From positions 155,001 to 219,000 of the forward strand of contig JAWDGP010008052.1 in the NCBI GenBank assembly GCA_033675545.1: a DNA stretch of 64,000 nt. The letters are read 5' to 3'. Shown one piece after another: positions 1 to 13,284 of this stretch. Below the pieces are notes generated by a model. It saw nothing but the letters and a program-made list of their open reading frames with translations, was not told where the DNA came from and ran no database searches. The stretch's first letter is position 1; each line of letters starts with the position of its first letter. This stretch comes from Elysia crispata (lineage: Eukaryota > Mollusca > Gastropoda > Plakobranchidae). The translations under genes were made by a program, and so were the position numbers.

Positions 1-1285
1 AGGAGCAGTTTCAGAGGCATAGAAATATTAGACATTTTTTTTTTCGTTTTTGAGTTTTTCCTTTTTCACTCTTGAATCAATTTGTTGTTTAGGCAAGAAG
101 AACCAATTATTTTGGGCTCTTTATTTAATTTTATAAACCAAGTAAGGGTGCAACTAGGCAGGGGAACGGTAATAAAATAAAGGTTTTCTTGCTCTCACAT
201 TGTGTGGCTAATAGTGCGAGTCTATCATGTAGAAATCTTATCATGACTGTTCGAAATCATTGAGTGCAACATTGTGTCTATACACGAAGACATAATAAAG
301 AAAATGGATGAATTGAAAGAAAAAATAAAACAAATTAAAGAACAGATATGACGATTACTAAAACCGGAGAGGTTACAGCATATTCCTATTATTAGACTCT
401 CTGCTAAAAAATATTGAGAAATGGTACGCTACTTTATAATAATGTTATCATTGTTTTACGGGTAGAGGCAAAATGCCTATCTTACAACCTAATGTCAAAA
501 AATAGCCTCTTAGATGGTTTAAAACAGCACGACGATAAGTCATTTCTCGGATTTTTTAAGGACTTGAAATCACCCTTTCATTTTCCATAATCAATACGAT
601 GAATTTGACAAGGCTTAACTCTTTTTATATTGCACAATTTCAATATTTTTTAAAATAAATAAAAAAAATTGTTTCCCGAGCAATTCTAATCTCAAGACCT
701 TTTTTTACTAAATTCAAAGTTACTTTCTGACGATCATTTGGAACTAGCCTGCATCGTAAAGTTCTTAGGTAATTATTAATGACAAGCCCATTATCATTTT
801 CCTTTGCAATTATAACAACGCTCTTCTCTTGACAAAAGTTTTTTTGTTTCTACTCTCTTTACCTCATGCTAGTCTTGTGGGAACAGTATAGACAGCACGC
901 CCATTGCACGCATCATGCACAGGCAACACACTATTATTTAAACTGTGAATTGCAGAATCATATGCAGCTTAATTAGAGCGTGATCAAGAGGTATCTGTAT
1001 ATAAGCTTAGTTCATAGCATTTACTCGTTTTATAATAATTAATGCGCAGGTATTTCAAGTCATGTTAATGGTTTCAGGTTCAGAAAGACGACCAGTCATT
1101 GTTCCGAAACCGTTCCTTAAAATGTAAGTACGATTTTAACGATACGCAAATGGTATAGTGATTCAAAATTATTGGTATGCCGCCAAAATGAATGATCTAA
1201 TTGTTTCATGAACTACCATAACATTATTTCTTTACTTTTCAGAAACTTATTTTATTCTTTATCGAGTGTTTAGTCTCAAAACAAT
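1..1285. other. Non-coding stretch, no gene seen
   Basis: AT-rich sequence with stops in every frame and no recognisable domain, RNA gene or long repeat. Nothing to annotate beyond short homopolymers. Confidence 0.6.
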
Positions 1286-1286
1286 T

Positions 1287-1322
1287 AAAAAAAAAACAAA
1301 AACAAAAACAAAAACAAAAACA
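1287..1322. repeat. (CAAAAA)n simple repeat
   Basis: About five units of CAAAAA following a short poly-A. Read on the minus strand it produces a spurious Phe-Cys repeat peptide, which is not a gene. Confidence 0.85.
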
Positions 1323-1613
1323 ACACCAGTTCACTAATACCTCAGCAGCGCTTATGTGAAAATACTGTGACACGATTATGCCTGATGAGAGTAATCCTTT
1401 GAATTGGCTTAGTTGTTTTGAATTTGTAAAGATATTCCCTACCACAAGAAAATTGAATCAAGTTATTAACGCCATTTCTCTTTCACCTTATTTAATAAAA
1501 ATTTAATCACTGTGGCTTATTTATCAATTTCCATTTTTTTCCTTTGAATGTAGACTTCAAAGTTTCATAATTGGTTATTGACGAGTTGAACATTACTTAC
1601 AATACATTTACAT

Positions 1614-2216
<603 letters not shown>

Positions 2217-4598
2217 GCCTAGTTGCTGTAGCAGTTATTGTTGTATATTTGCTATCCTGGTTGTATAGTATGCTTTTGTAATTGGTGTAGTAGTACTAGT
2301 ACGCAATTCTAGATGACAGCTCGTGAATCTTTTAAGTTTATACTTAATTGTGCAGGGATATATATCACCCAGATTAAATCTGATTTCAGAATTTTCTGTT
2401 GCTTCTGGTTTGAATTCTTACCTCTTCCTGTTCAATACTGATTTTTCTCTTTCTGTTTATTATTCTCTACTTCTTGTTCACTACAGATTTCCCCTTTCTG
2501 TTTATTTTTCTGTACTTCCTGTTCCATACTAAGTGAAGACTTTAAGTCCCTTGCTATTCACCTTTTTTTTTAAAATTCAGATGTGAAGAACCAGGAATGA
2601 CTCAAGACAGCGGTGAGAAGTTTTAAACTTTATTGACTTAAACACACAAAATAAATACCCAGTCGGTAACTCTCCAGCGACTGAAGATAGAGAAAAAGAA
2701 AAAAATAAAACATGAGAATTAAAGAGAGCAGATAAAATAGGCATAAGATACAAAGAACAAAGAATATATATGCTGCATATTAAGACATAGACATATAATT
2801 TTAAAGCAATACACTGCACAAGTGAAGAGTAAAATGACATGTCAAGAATAATTCCATAAGCTAAAAGGAAAAAAATACTCAAGTAGAGTTTGACATAAGG
2901 TTTAAATTAAAAGCTAACTATAATCTTACGTTAATTCTTGTTAATACTTAGCTGTAAAGAAAAGAAAAGTAAGAAAACATGTCAAGGGGAGTAATATTAC
3001 TAATATAGAAAGCAGAAAATTATATCAGACGACGGCATGTCGGCCTACACGCTCATGCCGTCATAGAGTAGAAACGAAAGGGGCGTTCATGATTTATGAT
3101 TGATAAAGACAAAGAGAGCAAAGTTAATAATAGTAAAATGCAAGGACAAAAACAGGTACTTTGGAGGGAAAACTGAACTTGGTCCATAATAAGCATATCA
3201 GATGAAAACGGTAAGACAAACAGAACGTGCAACTGCAAGACAAAATGAATATCATGACATGCACAGAATTACAACGGGTGCAATCCAGAAAACTAACACT
3301 CACACATAGCAGGAGCGCCAAAAACGTACATTACATGATGCATATAAAAATATATCATGAACTATGACCATGTGCAATACTAGCTGGTCATGATGACCGC
3401 GGGTTGTACTTAGGCTTATAAATTGTAGAAGATAAAATACACAATCTTACATTACAAGTAAGCCCAGATCTAATTCTAAGTAAAGTACAGTAGGAAAACA
3501 TTTGTCTCAGCCAGGGGTTTGAACCAAACTAGTAAATGAAATAACAATACAATTACATTGCAATTAATTACAATACCATCTGCCTAGCTGAGTTTATACG
3601 AATATTCACACCAGTGTAAAGCATAGCTGATTACACTAGTTCACAAAATTTCCATTTGATCTAGAAATGTAGACTATATATACACTAGTGAAGTCTAGAT
3701 CTAGGTCTAAATCTTCACAGCTATTTAGCAATAATAAACCCAAAAATGGAAAACGAATTATCGGTAGCAAGGTCACTTCTGAAAAGAGCAGAGCTCAGAA
3801 AACTCGTCAACACATGAAATGAATAGTATAAACTTAGGAGGGTATTGATGATTCAGAGCAGCATGCTTTTCAAAACCAAGCCCACAAAAGTCATGAAATA
3901 CATTTCATATAAACGAAACTAATATCATAAAATATTTAAAGAGAAAGACTGTAAAGATTTCTGGAGAGAATTTTCACCTAGAGTGCTGTAGGACTACACG
4001 GGAGATAAAATCATAGACTTTGGTCCAGAGCCAACAGGCGTCTCAAAGTAAAAAGAAGATACTGTAAAACTATCAAAATCAGTATTGTGACTGAGTATGA
4101 AGTCGATTACAGGAAAACATAAAAAAATGGATAAGAATATTTATAAAATAAACGGCAGGTAACACAGGCTTTAAATTTAACTTTGCATGTTTTAAATTAA
4201 GCCTTAGAACCTGAAAAACAGCAGTAGGCCTACAATAATTAAATTTTCTAAAGCCCAAATCAACGATCACCAAGCAGGTTGGAGAGGCCTTTTGAAAAAT
4301 GACGGGTCTGTTGACTGTAGTTTATGCTAATATCACATTTCGACTGCTCAAATAATCTTCTTTCCAACCCCTTTCTTCCGGTTGATCCCGTCGGTGACTG
4401 ATCGTCTTCTTGAAGTCTTAGGTTTGACTTAAAATCAATCTAATCTGTGTAATTCCCTAAAGTTTTTGTTCTTTATTTGTAGCAATTCATTCTTATTGGA
4501 TTATTTTACATACGCTCCTGAGTTTATTTTTGTGCAGATAGACCTAGATTTGAGCATAACGGTGAGTAAGGTTTCACCTGATCTAGACACACAAAGGT
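2217..4598. other. Non-coding stretch upstream of the LINE
   Basis: No supported gene. Contains several CTAGATCT-type words (about 3693-3708 and 4578). The segment from about 4340 may include 5' untranslated sequence of the LINE that follows, but I see no clear element boundary. Confidence 0.5.
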
Positions 4599-4613
4599 GA
4601 GGTCTACCCGCCA

Positions 4614-5489
4614 TTGTTGGGTTCAGTAGATCCAAACAATATGACAACCCCTAGAGCAGCGGCATGCTTTATAGCAGAAAAATCTATAATGCCCTCTTTA
4701 GAAGAAAAACCTATTGGAAGCCTGGATATCTGCAAGGCTTGCGGGATTATCTCAGGAAGGAATTCGATTGAGGGATGTCAGAAAATATCAGGGTTATGGA
4801 GAATCTACCCTCTTTATAAACAAGCCAGTATTTAACCATCCTTGGACAAAACCCATTTCTGATCACGAGAAATCAGGAAAGACCAACAACTAAATTACTG
4901 ATTGGCAATATCCCGCTATCAATCTCCAACGAGGACATTGAGACAACCCTTAAAAATGTTGGGGTCAATACCAGATCAATTCTAAAAGATGAGTGCTATA
5001 GGGATGAGGAGGGCAAGCTGACCCGTTCTCTATATTGATTTGCCGAACGCGCAGATAGCACACAGCTGCAGCCTGAGCTTGATGTACATTACATGCAAAA
5101 CAACAATAAACCCAAAGTAAGCACAGTGAGTCAAGACTGTAAACACTGTAGGGCGAGAGGATGAAGGCCTTAAAACAGTACTGGGTCGAAAGGTGCAAGA
5201 TACGACCACAGACAAAAGCGCGACAATTGAGAGAGCTAGAGATGTGCTCTCAAGAAAGCAATTAACCGTAGACATAGACGCCTTTAGAAAACACAGGCCA
5301 AGAAGTGCAGAGGCAAGATTGAAAAGACGGCGTACCTCAGGCAGTGAGGGCCAAGAAAAGAAAAAGAGAGGCGAGTCTCTACCGAAAGAGACAAACACAC
5401 AGATCGAGAAGGCGAGTAAAAACGAAAAACGTGGCAAGGCACATGATTGGTTTGACTGTGAGTGTGAACAGGAAACCGGGAACGAGTAG
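4614..5489 (+). pseudogene. LINE ORF1 relic (nucleic-acid-binding protein)
   Basis: Three frame-shifted pieces read as one ORF1-like protein. The first has a motif ending LDICKACGI. The middle piece, around 4880-5035, reads TTKLLIGNIPLSISNEDIE, which resembles the RNA-recognition-like part of Tx1/L1-type ORF1 proteins. The last, 5193-5489, is a highly basic tail rich in Arg, Lys and Glu (for example LKRRRTSGSEGQEKKKRGE). ORF1 proteins of this group bind element RNA to form the retrotransposition particle. Stops around 4834 and near 5110 break the frame. Assignment rests on position directly upstream of the endonuclease ORF and on residue pattern; the family-level call is moderately sure. Confidence 0.6.
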
Positions 5490-5820
5490 GCACACCTCCT
5501 GCTGATCCACCCCCTACGGACTAACGACTCGGATAGCCTGACGGACGCGTATTTAGCCTAGCGAATACAGTACCCTCTCCCCACATCGTGGGTAAAAACA
5601 TAAACAAAAATGTAAACAAAGAGCTCACCTAGAGTCTGTCTAACAGTCTCTGGTTTTCCTCTCCGGGATTGACTTCTCTTATTCCTCTCTTTTATCACTT
5701 TATTTTTCCTAGGCTAATCTACACTCTAGCCTCTGCCGTTTATAATCTCCGTAGGCTTTGGTTCCTTGTTCCTCCTCAGAAACTTTTGTTCTCTTATTTT
5801 AACATTTTTCTTCTACTAGC

Positions 5821-8800
5821 AATGCTTATGAAAATATTGACCTTTAACTGTCGCGGTTTAAACAAACAATTAAAAAGAATATTGCTTTTTAAATACTTTA
5901 ATAATTATGACATAATCTGTCTTCAAGAAACTTATGTGACAGACAGTAAAGCTTTGAAATGAATGCAAGATTGGAACGGAGAATTCTTCTATCACGCCTT
6001 TACTAACTAAAGTCAAGGACAAACAATTCTGATCAACAAAACTTTTAGTGTGGAAAATGTTAAATTTAATTCTTTCAATTAGATTCGATAGGCAAGGAAA
6101 ACATACAATATCCTAAACTGCTATGGCCCGGCCATACAACAACAAAGACAAATGTTCTTAGAAGAACTCACAGACATTATTAACAAGCTAGATCAAAACA
6201 ACTTGATTGTATGTGGAGACTTCAACATGGTACTACACAATGTAAAAGACACAATGAGGTGGAAGCATTTAATAATCTATTACAAGTGATGGATCTCAAC
6301 GACTGCTGGAGAGAAATGAACAACCAAACAAAAGCGTTTACATGGTCACGGAAAGAACTTTTTGTAACAAGAAGACTAGACTACATATTTTGCGGAGAAG
6401 AACTTATGCCGTATGTTAATAAGCAGAAATTAAAACATTTCCTTCAACAGACCACTGTGGAGCCCTTGCTAAAATTCTTGATTTTTTCCCAAGAGGGTCA
6501 TCCAGATGGAAGTTTAGTTCTTCACACCTGAACGAAAGTCACTTCATTAATCGTATGAATGCTCGGATCGCAATCTTTTTAGAAGAGGCAAATGAAGAAA
6601 ATTTAGATAAGCAGACAACATGGGGACTCCTAAAAGCAACAATACGCACTGAGTGTATAAACTATGGCAGGGAAAAAAGTCAGCTTAAGTACATGAAAGG
6701 AGCTTGAGGATAAGGTGGATACCGGTACCTTATCCACACAACTGGCACAATCACCAAATGATGAAAAACTGTTCCACAAATATGAGCACTGCAAAAAGGA
6801 ACTGGAGATAAAAAAATTAAATAAAACTAGAGGAACAATCATTAGAGAATGAGTAAAATGGATAGAGGAAGGAGAAAAAACACTAAATATTTCCTTAATC
6901 TTGAAAAGAAGAGGGCCGGCAGTAACACAATTAAACAAGTAAGGAAAGACAACGGAGAAATAGTGACGGACCCATCCAAAATTCTCGTGGAAGCACAGAA
7001 ATACTATGGACAGTTTCTTAGAGGGAATAACATATAAAAAATTTCAGGATGAAGAAAAAGAATCCTGTGAGGATTCCTGAAGAGATCGAGGAAGCTCTAC
7101 AACAACTTAACAATGACTGCGCCTGGGTCAGATGGCAACAAAGTTCTACAAAACTTTTTGGCGCCTTTTGAAAAAGCTTCTATTCGACTGTTATCTTGAA
7201 TCAATAGAGCGTGGCCAGATGTCGACCAGCCAAAAACGTGGTATAATAACAACCATATATAAAGGCAACAATACAAGATGCGACGACCTAAACAATTGAA
7301 AACCAAAGTGGCTTTATCAAAGGAAGACAGATCTCTACACACATCAGACTTCTTGACGACGTTATAAGATATGTAGATAATGAAAACATTGACGGGCTTA
7401 TAGTCTCATTAGATTATCAAAAAGCTTTTGAGAGTGTTAATAAAGAAACCATTCTATCTGCACTAAAGTTATTTAACTTTGGGCCTATATTTTTGTGAAA
7501 GTAATATTAACTGACACACAAAGTGCTGCTAACAACGGCGGATGGTTAACAAAATGGCTTAAACCGAGAGAGGAGTCACAGAGGGCTGTTGTGTAAGCCC
7601 CTTACTTTTTGTCATGGTAGTGGAAATGTTAGCAATAAATCTCAGAAACGATGACGGGATTAAGGGAATTCTGAAAGAAGGGCCAGTCAGAGATGAACTC
7701 TAACTTCTGTAATACGCTGATGACATGACGCTACTGGTAAAAGATGAGGCAGATCTAAAACAAGCGCTACAGTTATAGACCAGTTTTCGAAAATATTTGA
7801 ATTAAAGCTGAACAGGAAGAAATCAATTGGAATGTGGGTAGGTGGTTAAAAAAACAATGAGAGTAGAGGAGAAAATATTAAAGTCGATATATATGCGTCA
7901 GAAGAAGCATCCAAAATCCAACAAAACTGGACTGAAAAATTAAATAGTATCAAAACCACGGTACAAAAGTGGGGAAAAAAGAAATTTATCTTTAAAAGGA
8001 AAGGTTATTATAGCAAAGACATTTCTACTATCAAAACTGAATGATGCACTACAAGCCTTATCCTTACCAGATAAAGCTTTAGCTGAAATAGACCGAGTTA
8101 TTTTAAAATTTTTATGGCAGAAAAAGTACTCAAACAAAAAGGCATTCGAAAAAGTAAAAAGAAATATATTATGTAGAGATCCAACAGAGGGCGGGCTAGG
8201 CGCAATAAGTGTAAAGGACCAACAGAATGCATTACACTTAAGGCGGTTTAAAGAAATATTTCTGTTGAACGCGAACACAAAGTTAAATACCAAGCTAGCA
8301 ACTCATTCTTGTAAAAAGCTGCTTGATCTACGTTATTTAGCTAAACCATCAGTAATGTCAAAAGAGATAAAAGAAATATCAACGATTAAATCTAAACTTT
8401 GGGAAGCGGCCGTTAGAAGCTGGATAGATTTAAAAAACTGTATTAAAGTAGATGAGAGAAACGAAAATCTGGAGAATTACGCGGACAACATTGCCGCAGA
8501 GCCATTGTTCTATAACAACTTGGTAAAATATAGGAACAAACCTTTGTGGAAAGAAAGGTGGATAAGAGGAGGGGTAAGGTACATAGGACAACTATTTCAC
8601 AACAACCGCTATTTAACTGTTCAAGAGGTAGCTCAGCGGATAGGGCACTACGCTGGAATCTACTTAGACTACTTTGGAGTAACAAACGCAATAAAGCAGG
8701 AGTGGAAACAGGTGATGCTATATGCTCACGTTCTATTCGACCAGGAGCCAGACACAAAGCTACAAAATTTAAATCTAGTCAAGTTGTCCAACAAACAACT

Positions 8801-9283
8801 CCGAAAACGTCGAACAGCGTGGAGCCAAAATTACAAGCATAGATTTCTGGGAAAGAAGACATAATATTAACATATACCCGTACTTTGCTGCAGGAAATGA
8901 GGCCTGCCGACAGGCACGTTTTCAATATTACATTTCAGAATTCTACATAATATATACCCAACAAATATTCTTTTACACAAAATGAAAATTAAAGACAGTG
9001 CTCTTTGTGATCATTGTAAAGTCCACGACTTTATTGAACACTTCTTCTTTAAGTGTATAAACTTAGAGGCTTCTGGTCGGAAGTTTCAAATTACATCTAT
9101 GGAAAAACAGAAATAATAATGTGTTTAGACGAGAAAGTAGCCTTATTTGGAGTCCTGAAAGCCGACCTAAAATCAGACACAAAGCAAAGAACACTTAATA
9201 ATATAAACACGATTCTACTGGTAGCTAAAATGTGCACAAACAAAGCAAGATACGGTAAATCGCAAAATTTAAAACTCGTTTGA
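5821..9283 (+). pseudogene. LINE ORF2 relic: endonuclease, reverse transcriptase, C-terminal Cys/His region
   Basis: Endonuclease motifs appear in order: ILTFNCRGLNK near 5832, IICLQETY near 5911, LIVCGDFNM near 6207 and the RRLDYIF signature near 6375. A linker segment with KNTKYFLNLEKKRA lies at about 6876. Reverse transcriptase follows: SGFIKGRQISTHIR near 7310, VSLDYQKAFESVNK near 7404 and YADDMTLLVKDEADL near 7715, where the catalytic YADD is intact. After the palm, GGLGAISVKDQQNALHLRRF lies at about 8191, and the C-terminal LCDHCKVHDFIEHFFFKC Cys/His motif at about 9004. The longest unbroken piece is 8265-8864. Many stops and at least eight frame changes make it a clear pseudogene. The motif set fits the L1/Tx1 group. 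Confidence 0.9.
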
Positions 9284-9382
9284 GATAGAAATGGGTATAA
9301 GAGAAAAACATTTAAAATAAATAATAATCGATGAAAGGTCTCGGCACAGTAAAAACCTACGCAAAAAAAAAAAAAAAAAAAA

Positions 9383-10779
9383 TGCCAATAGCATAAGGAA
9401 AAAGAAAAGACCTATAAAGATTACCAAAGAAAAGAATAGAAAATAAGTAAAAGATAGGGATAAAAAAAGACAAACACAGGATGCACTAGCCATTTTTTTA
9501 GGATAAAACTGAAGAAAGGACAATTAAAATTAAAAAAAAAAACCGGAAAACAAGGTATTATCCAACAAATTTTAAAAAAAAATATGGAGAAGGAAACCAT
9601 AGACACCCCCAGGACGGCCAAAGTAATGGCATACTGTATAAGCCCCACACTAGGTCCCAGCGTCAAGGCTAAAAGAGAAAGGTCCACACGTGGCAGTCAA
9701 AACAAAACGTGTGAAGTGACGAGCTAGGGAAATCGCTAAAAAAGAAGCAAATTGACTCTAACCGTGTAGGGAGCTTGACTCAATAGAGTCCCATCCCAAA
9801 GCTTAAGAGAACATCCCAGAAGCTGCCTCCCACGAGAAAAAGGAAAATTAACCGAATAATGTGACATTAAAGCAATGAAAAGAATAGAACAATAATACAA
9901 AGAAAACCTTTTATAAAACGTAAAACAAAGGTGCTTATACTCAAAATGTAAAATAACTATTTTTTAAAAAGAATAAAACAATTAAAGGTAAAAGAAATGT
10001 CAAATCAGTGCACATGTACCTGACTAGTCTTTCTGAGCCGATTTAAAAAAAAAAATCTTCTTCCCAACCATTTAGAAAACATTTTATTTTATTGAAGATG
10101 AAATTTTGGGATACGGGTAGAACACTTTTCGTGAAACTTGCCATATTTAGATTAGTAACTGAGGTTTCTATGTTGATCTGGCACCAGGTTTTAGATAATC
10201 TAGATCTGTGTAATTTTAGCCAAGGTTTATATCATTGTATCTTCATTTAGATCCCTAGATTTAGAAGTAGAATTAGAGAAAAAACTGAAGAATCTTTTTT
10301 TTTAAAGTTTTGATGGAAAAATTGCCAGAACCATTCGACTCTCTACAGACCTCTTAACTTATCTCTTTGTTTCTTTGCCTTAGTTAACCTTTTTTTCTTC
10401 TTTCTTCTTTCAGTGCAATCCATAAATTTTACAATGTAGTTCTCATCTATTTTAATATGCAATCTTTTGTCTTCAACGAATTACTTTTTTTTTAATCTGC
10501 AGAAATTTCCTGACAATTTTTTTTCTAACACTGTAACAGTGACAGATTGTGGATGGTTGGTGAAAAATCTTGTTTCCTGCGCATCATTGTTTTTTTTTGT
10601 TTTTGTTTTTTTTTTTAATCAATTTCAACAAAAGAACTCAACAGAAAGACGAACCATAAGACCAGAAATTTTAAACGTACTTTGATCTTCGTCTGAGATA
10701 CGGTGTGACGTACTATAAGTGATTCCTAGAATCCTACGTTTCCTTTTTTTCAATTTATTTTTACTGGCAACATAAAATT
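9383..10779. other. Non-coding stretch between LINE and receptor gene
   Basis: A-rich sequence to about 9950 that may still be LINE 3' UTR, then T-rich sequence leading to the receptor start. CTAGATC words occur at about 10199 and 10252. The receptor's promoter or 5' UTR should lie here, but no definite TATA box or initiator stands out. Confidence 0.5.
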
Positions 10780-12009
10780 ATGACCGATATCTCTTACGAA
10801 TCGTTGCGAGTTGCCGTGATTTGTGTCATATCAGGGCTCATATTGCTCCTGAATTCTATACTGCTTTATAAGATTATCAAAGCAGCAGGTGGAATTCTTG
10901 TCATCCCAACCTGCATGAGGGGACCAAGGTTCCAGACCCTAGTCTCGCTTATTATAGGAGACATTGTTGTGGCTTTTTTCCCCATGATAGTGAAAGCTAA
11001 CATAAAAACGTCTGATTTTTACAAGAAATGTAAAGTGTGGGTGTTGTCTGACATTTACCTACGTCATATGATGTCTTTCGTCTATGGAATGGGACTCGTT
11101 GTTCTGGCTGTCGAATGTATGGTGTACAGGAGGCGAACTCGAGCTGCGGCATCTTCGCTAAATCCGCGAAGGCTCTCAACTCCAGGTGCCCCTGTCAGTT
11201 TCATGGTGAGCGCCGTACCATGGATTTTTGGCCTTGTCCTCGTACTTCCCCTTAGTTTGGCTGATCTTCATTTCGATTCAGATAATTGTGGATTATTTTC
11301 ATCTTCTGACTTAAGATTTTGGATTCTGGCGCTGGTTTGTCAAGTATTTCCTGCTGTCGTATCTGTTTCATTTGCGATTATAAATAAATACAGCTCGAAA
11401 AAATATACTTTGCCAGCAGCTATAGCCGCAGGGCAGTCACCAAATGAACCACCCCTCTCCTCTGAGACCCCAAGCGGAGTTTCATCTTGGCCCCATCAAG
11501 AGCCACCGATTTCTGGACACCAGAATACAAATACAATTCCTCTCGATGAACGATCTCCTGGCGGATATGAAGAGCACCCAAACACTATTTCTTCACATGA
11601 ATACTTCCATGACCAAAATCAAGAGCCCCAGAACGACATTTTATACGGCGGTGAGGCAGAAAACTCTAATTCTTTTTACAGACAATCTTCTGAGCACAAT
11701 GGGCCTCAAGATGTTTTTGAATTTGTCTCACCAAGTGACGAGTTATCCCTGGCTCCTCTCTCCTCCAATTTTGACCAGAACTACTCGAAGAGGGAAACGT
11801 GTGCTCTCCTGACCTCAGCCATTGCCTTTTTTGTGTGTGTTGTACCCATGGCTGTTCTAACCGTAAGAAATGGGGTTATTTATTTCAGTGTATATTTTGA
11901 CTCAGCCTTTCAGGTTATTAATGTAGTTTATTTGTTTTTCCTCATGCGACCATGTTTACTGCCTGTTTTGTGGATAACAACGGGTAGCTTGAAAAAGAAA
12001 GATTATTAA
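10780..12009 (+). CDS. Orphan seven-transmembrane receptor, rhodopsin-like (class A) GPCR skeleton
   Basis: Uninterrupted 409-residue ORF with seven hydrophobic segments, at about residues 11-31, 52-74, 96-116, 141-163, 178-202, 341-363 and 371-399. Class A landmarks are present: Asn25 in TM1, Asp61 in TM2, Trp148 in TM4, Pro191 in TM5, Pro356 in TM6, and Cys84 plus Cys170 placed for the usual extracellular disulphide. Several key motifs are altered. The DRY position reads about ECM(V)Y, followed by a run of Arg; CWxP reads CVVP; NPxxY reads RPCLL. The third intracellular loop is long (about residues 205-338), acidic and rich in Ser, Asn and Pro. It should sit in the plasma membrane and sense an unknown ligand. 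The gene appears intronless, and base composition is richer in GC than its flanks. The ATG at 10780 is the first in frame before TM1. Ligand and G protein cannot be inferred. A lineage-specific chemosensory-type receptor is plausible. Confidence 0.85.
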   Translation: MTDISYESLRVAVICVISGLILLLNSILLYKIIKAAGGILVIPTCMRGPRFQTLVSLIIGDIVVAFFPMIVKANIKTSDFYKKCKVWVLSDIYLRHMMSFVYGMGLVVLAVECMVYRRRTRAAASSLNPRRLSTPGAPVSFMVSAVPWIFGLVLVLPLSLADLHFDSDNCGLFSSSDLRFWILALVCQVFPAVVSVSFAIINKYSSKKYTLPAAIAAGQSPNEPPLSSETPSGVSSWPHQEPPISGHQNTNTIPLDERSPGGYEEHPNTISSHEYFHDQNQEPQNDILYGGEAENSNSFYRQSSEHNGPQDVFEFVSPSDELSLAPLSSNFDQNYSKRETCALLTSAIAFFVCVVPMAVLTVRNGVIYFSVYFDSAFQVINVVYLFFLMRPCLLPVLWITTGSLKKKDY

Positions 12010-13094
12010 TCTTAAGCGAGGAATGAAAACAATTCAAATCTCATTCCATCGACATTAGAAATAGTCGGAAAAGTTAACTTTAAGGTATGACTACGATTGT
12101 AAACAACCAAAGCAAATTTATCACAGTAATACTAATAAAGCTTGAAATAGACGTTATATATAGCTAAATCTGTGCTGAAATTGTTTGGCTGGAAAGATCG
12201 CAAGGATTAGCCCAAAACGGTATTTGTAATTTTCATATGACCAATATTAAAGACTTTGCAGATTGAAAGTGAGTAGTTTATTGACGATAATTGTTATTGA
12301 ACTCTTTAAATACAGTACCGATAATATTATTAATAAGGTGGAGATCTTTCAAATTTTGATTAAACGACGGAGACAATAAGATTGAATGTGGTTCTTCTAT
12401 AAGACAGATAAAAAAGAGGGGGAATTCGTGATTGGATAGGGGGAGGACAAAGACCATCATTATATCTTATGTATTTCTTCTTGTCGTGTCAATGATACTT
12501 TCTTTCTAAGAGTAAAACGTCTACATGTACCATAAATTATGTTGGGTTACGAAAAAGAAAAAAAGCGCAAATACGCCTTTTTATAACTGAAAAGTTATTA
12601 ATTATCTCACTCATTATCTTAAAAAAAAAAAAAAAAAAAACGAGGACCATTTGTGATTTTAAAAAAAGTTCTAAAGAAAGAGGGCAAGCGAAAACGTCCA
12701 ATTGTTTTAGGCAAATACAAAAAAAGATAATAATGGAATTTCTTGCTAATTCAAATCCGATAAGCAGTTAACGACAACTTTGATGACCTTAAGTAAAAAA
12801 CAATCAAGGCAAAGAAATAGAGGCTGATATTATTTCAACAATAATAAGGTAATCTGACGGGAGCAAAGAGAAGGCAGGCAAGCAGTACTGTTGATCTGGA
12901 GAACTTACAGAGAACACTAAACATTCTCAATAAACTTGCTGTAAATTTTATTGCAATTAAACTTGCGTTGTTTTTGTTTTACTCCATATCATAGGTCTAT
13001 ATCTGTACGCGTATGAGCGCATTTTTTCAATTTCCCTTTGTTGAAAGCTCTCTTTAATTATATTCAAGGTATGTACAGAACAAAACTTTATTAT
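12010..13094. other. Receptor 3' flank, no gene seen
   Basis: AT-rich, with a poly-A run at about 12621-12640. No coding signal, RNA gene or mobile-element hallmark. Confidence 0.55.
12134..12139 (+). promoter_or_regulatory. Candidate polyadenylation signal of the receptor gene
   Basis: AATAAA 125 bases after the TAA stop of the 7TM ORF. It is in a sensible place for a short 3' UTR, but such hexamers are frequent in AT-rich DNA. Confidence 0.4.
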
Positions 13095-13284
13095 ATTCCT
13101 GTATACACATAAATGTAGTCAAGATTATTCTGACTATGCCAACTTTCAATGATATTTTTACGAAATAAAATGAATTTATATAACAATTATATCCTGTATA
13201 CACATAAATGTAGTTAAGATTATTCTGACTATGCCAACTTTCAATGATATTTTTACGAAATAAAATGAATTCATATAACAATTA
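13095..13284. repeat. Two-copy 95-bp tandem duplication
   Basis: The segment starting CCTGTATACACATAAATG at 13098 recurs at 13193, exactly 95 bases on, with only a few mismatches over the whole unit (for example TAGTC/TAGTT and GAATTT/GAATTC). A recent local duplication with no coding content. Confidence 0.93.

Larger units (their letters stand above)
4599..9382 (+). mobile_element. Degraded L1/Tx1-like non-LTR retrotransposon (LINE)
   Basis: A single LINE in 5' to 3' order on the plus strand: ORF1 relic, apurinic-type endonuclease, reverse transcriptase, C-terminal Cys/His region, then a poly-A tract at about 9363-9382. Every coding part is broken by stops and frameshifts, so it is non-autonomous now, but nearly the full length is present, which suggests it was not strongly 5'-truncated. 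Autonomous members of this group copy themselves by target-primed reverse transcription. The 5' end is uncertain, and A-rich sequence continues after 9382, so the 3' end could lie further on (to about 9950). No target-site duplication was recognised. Confidence 0.88.
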
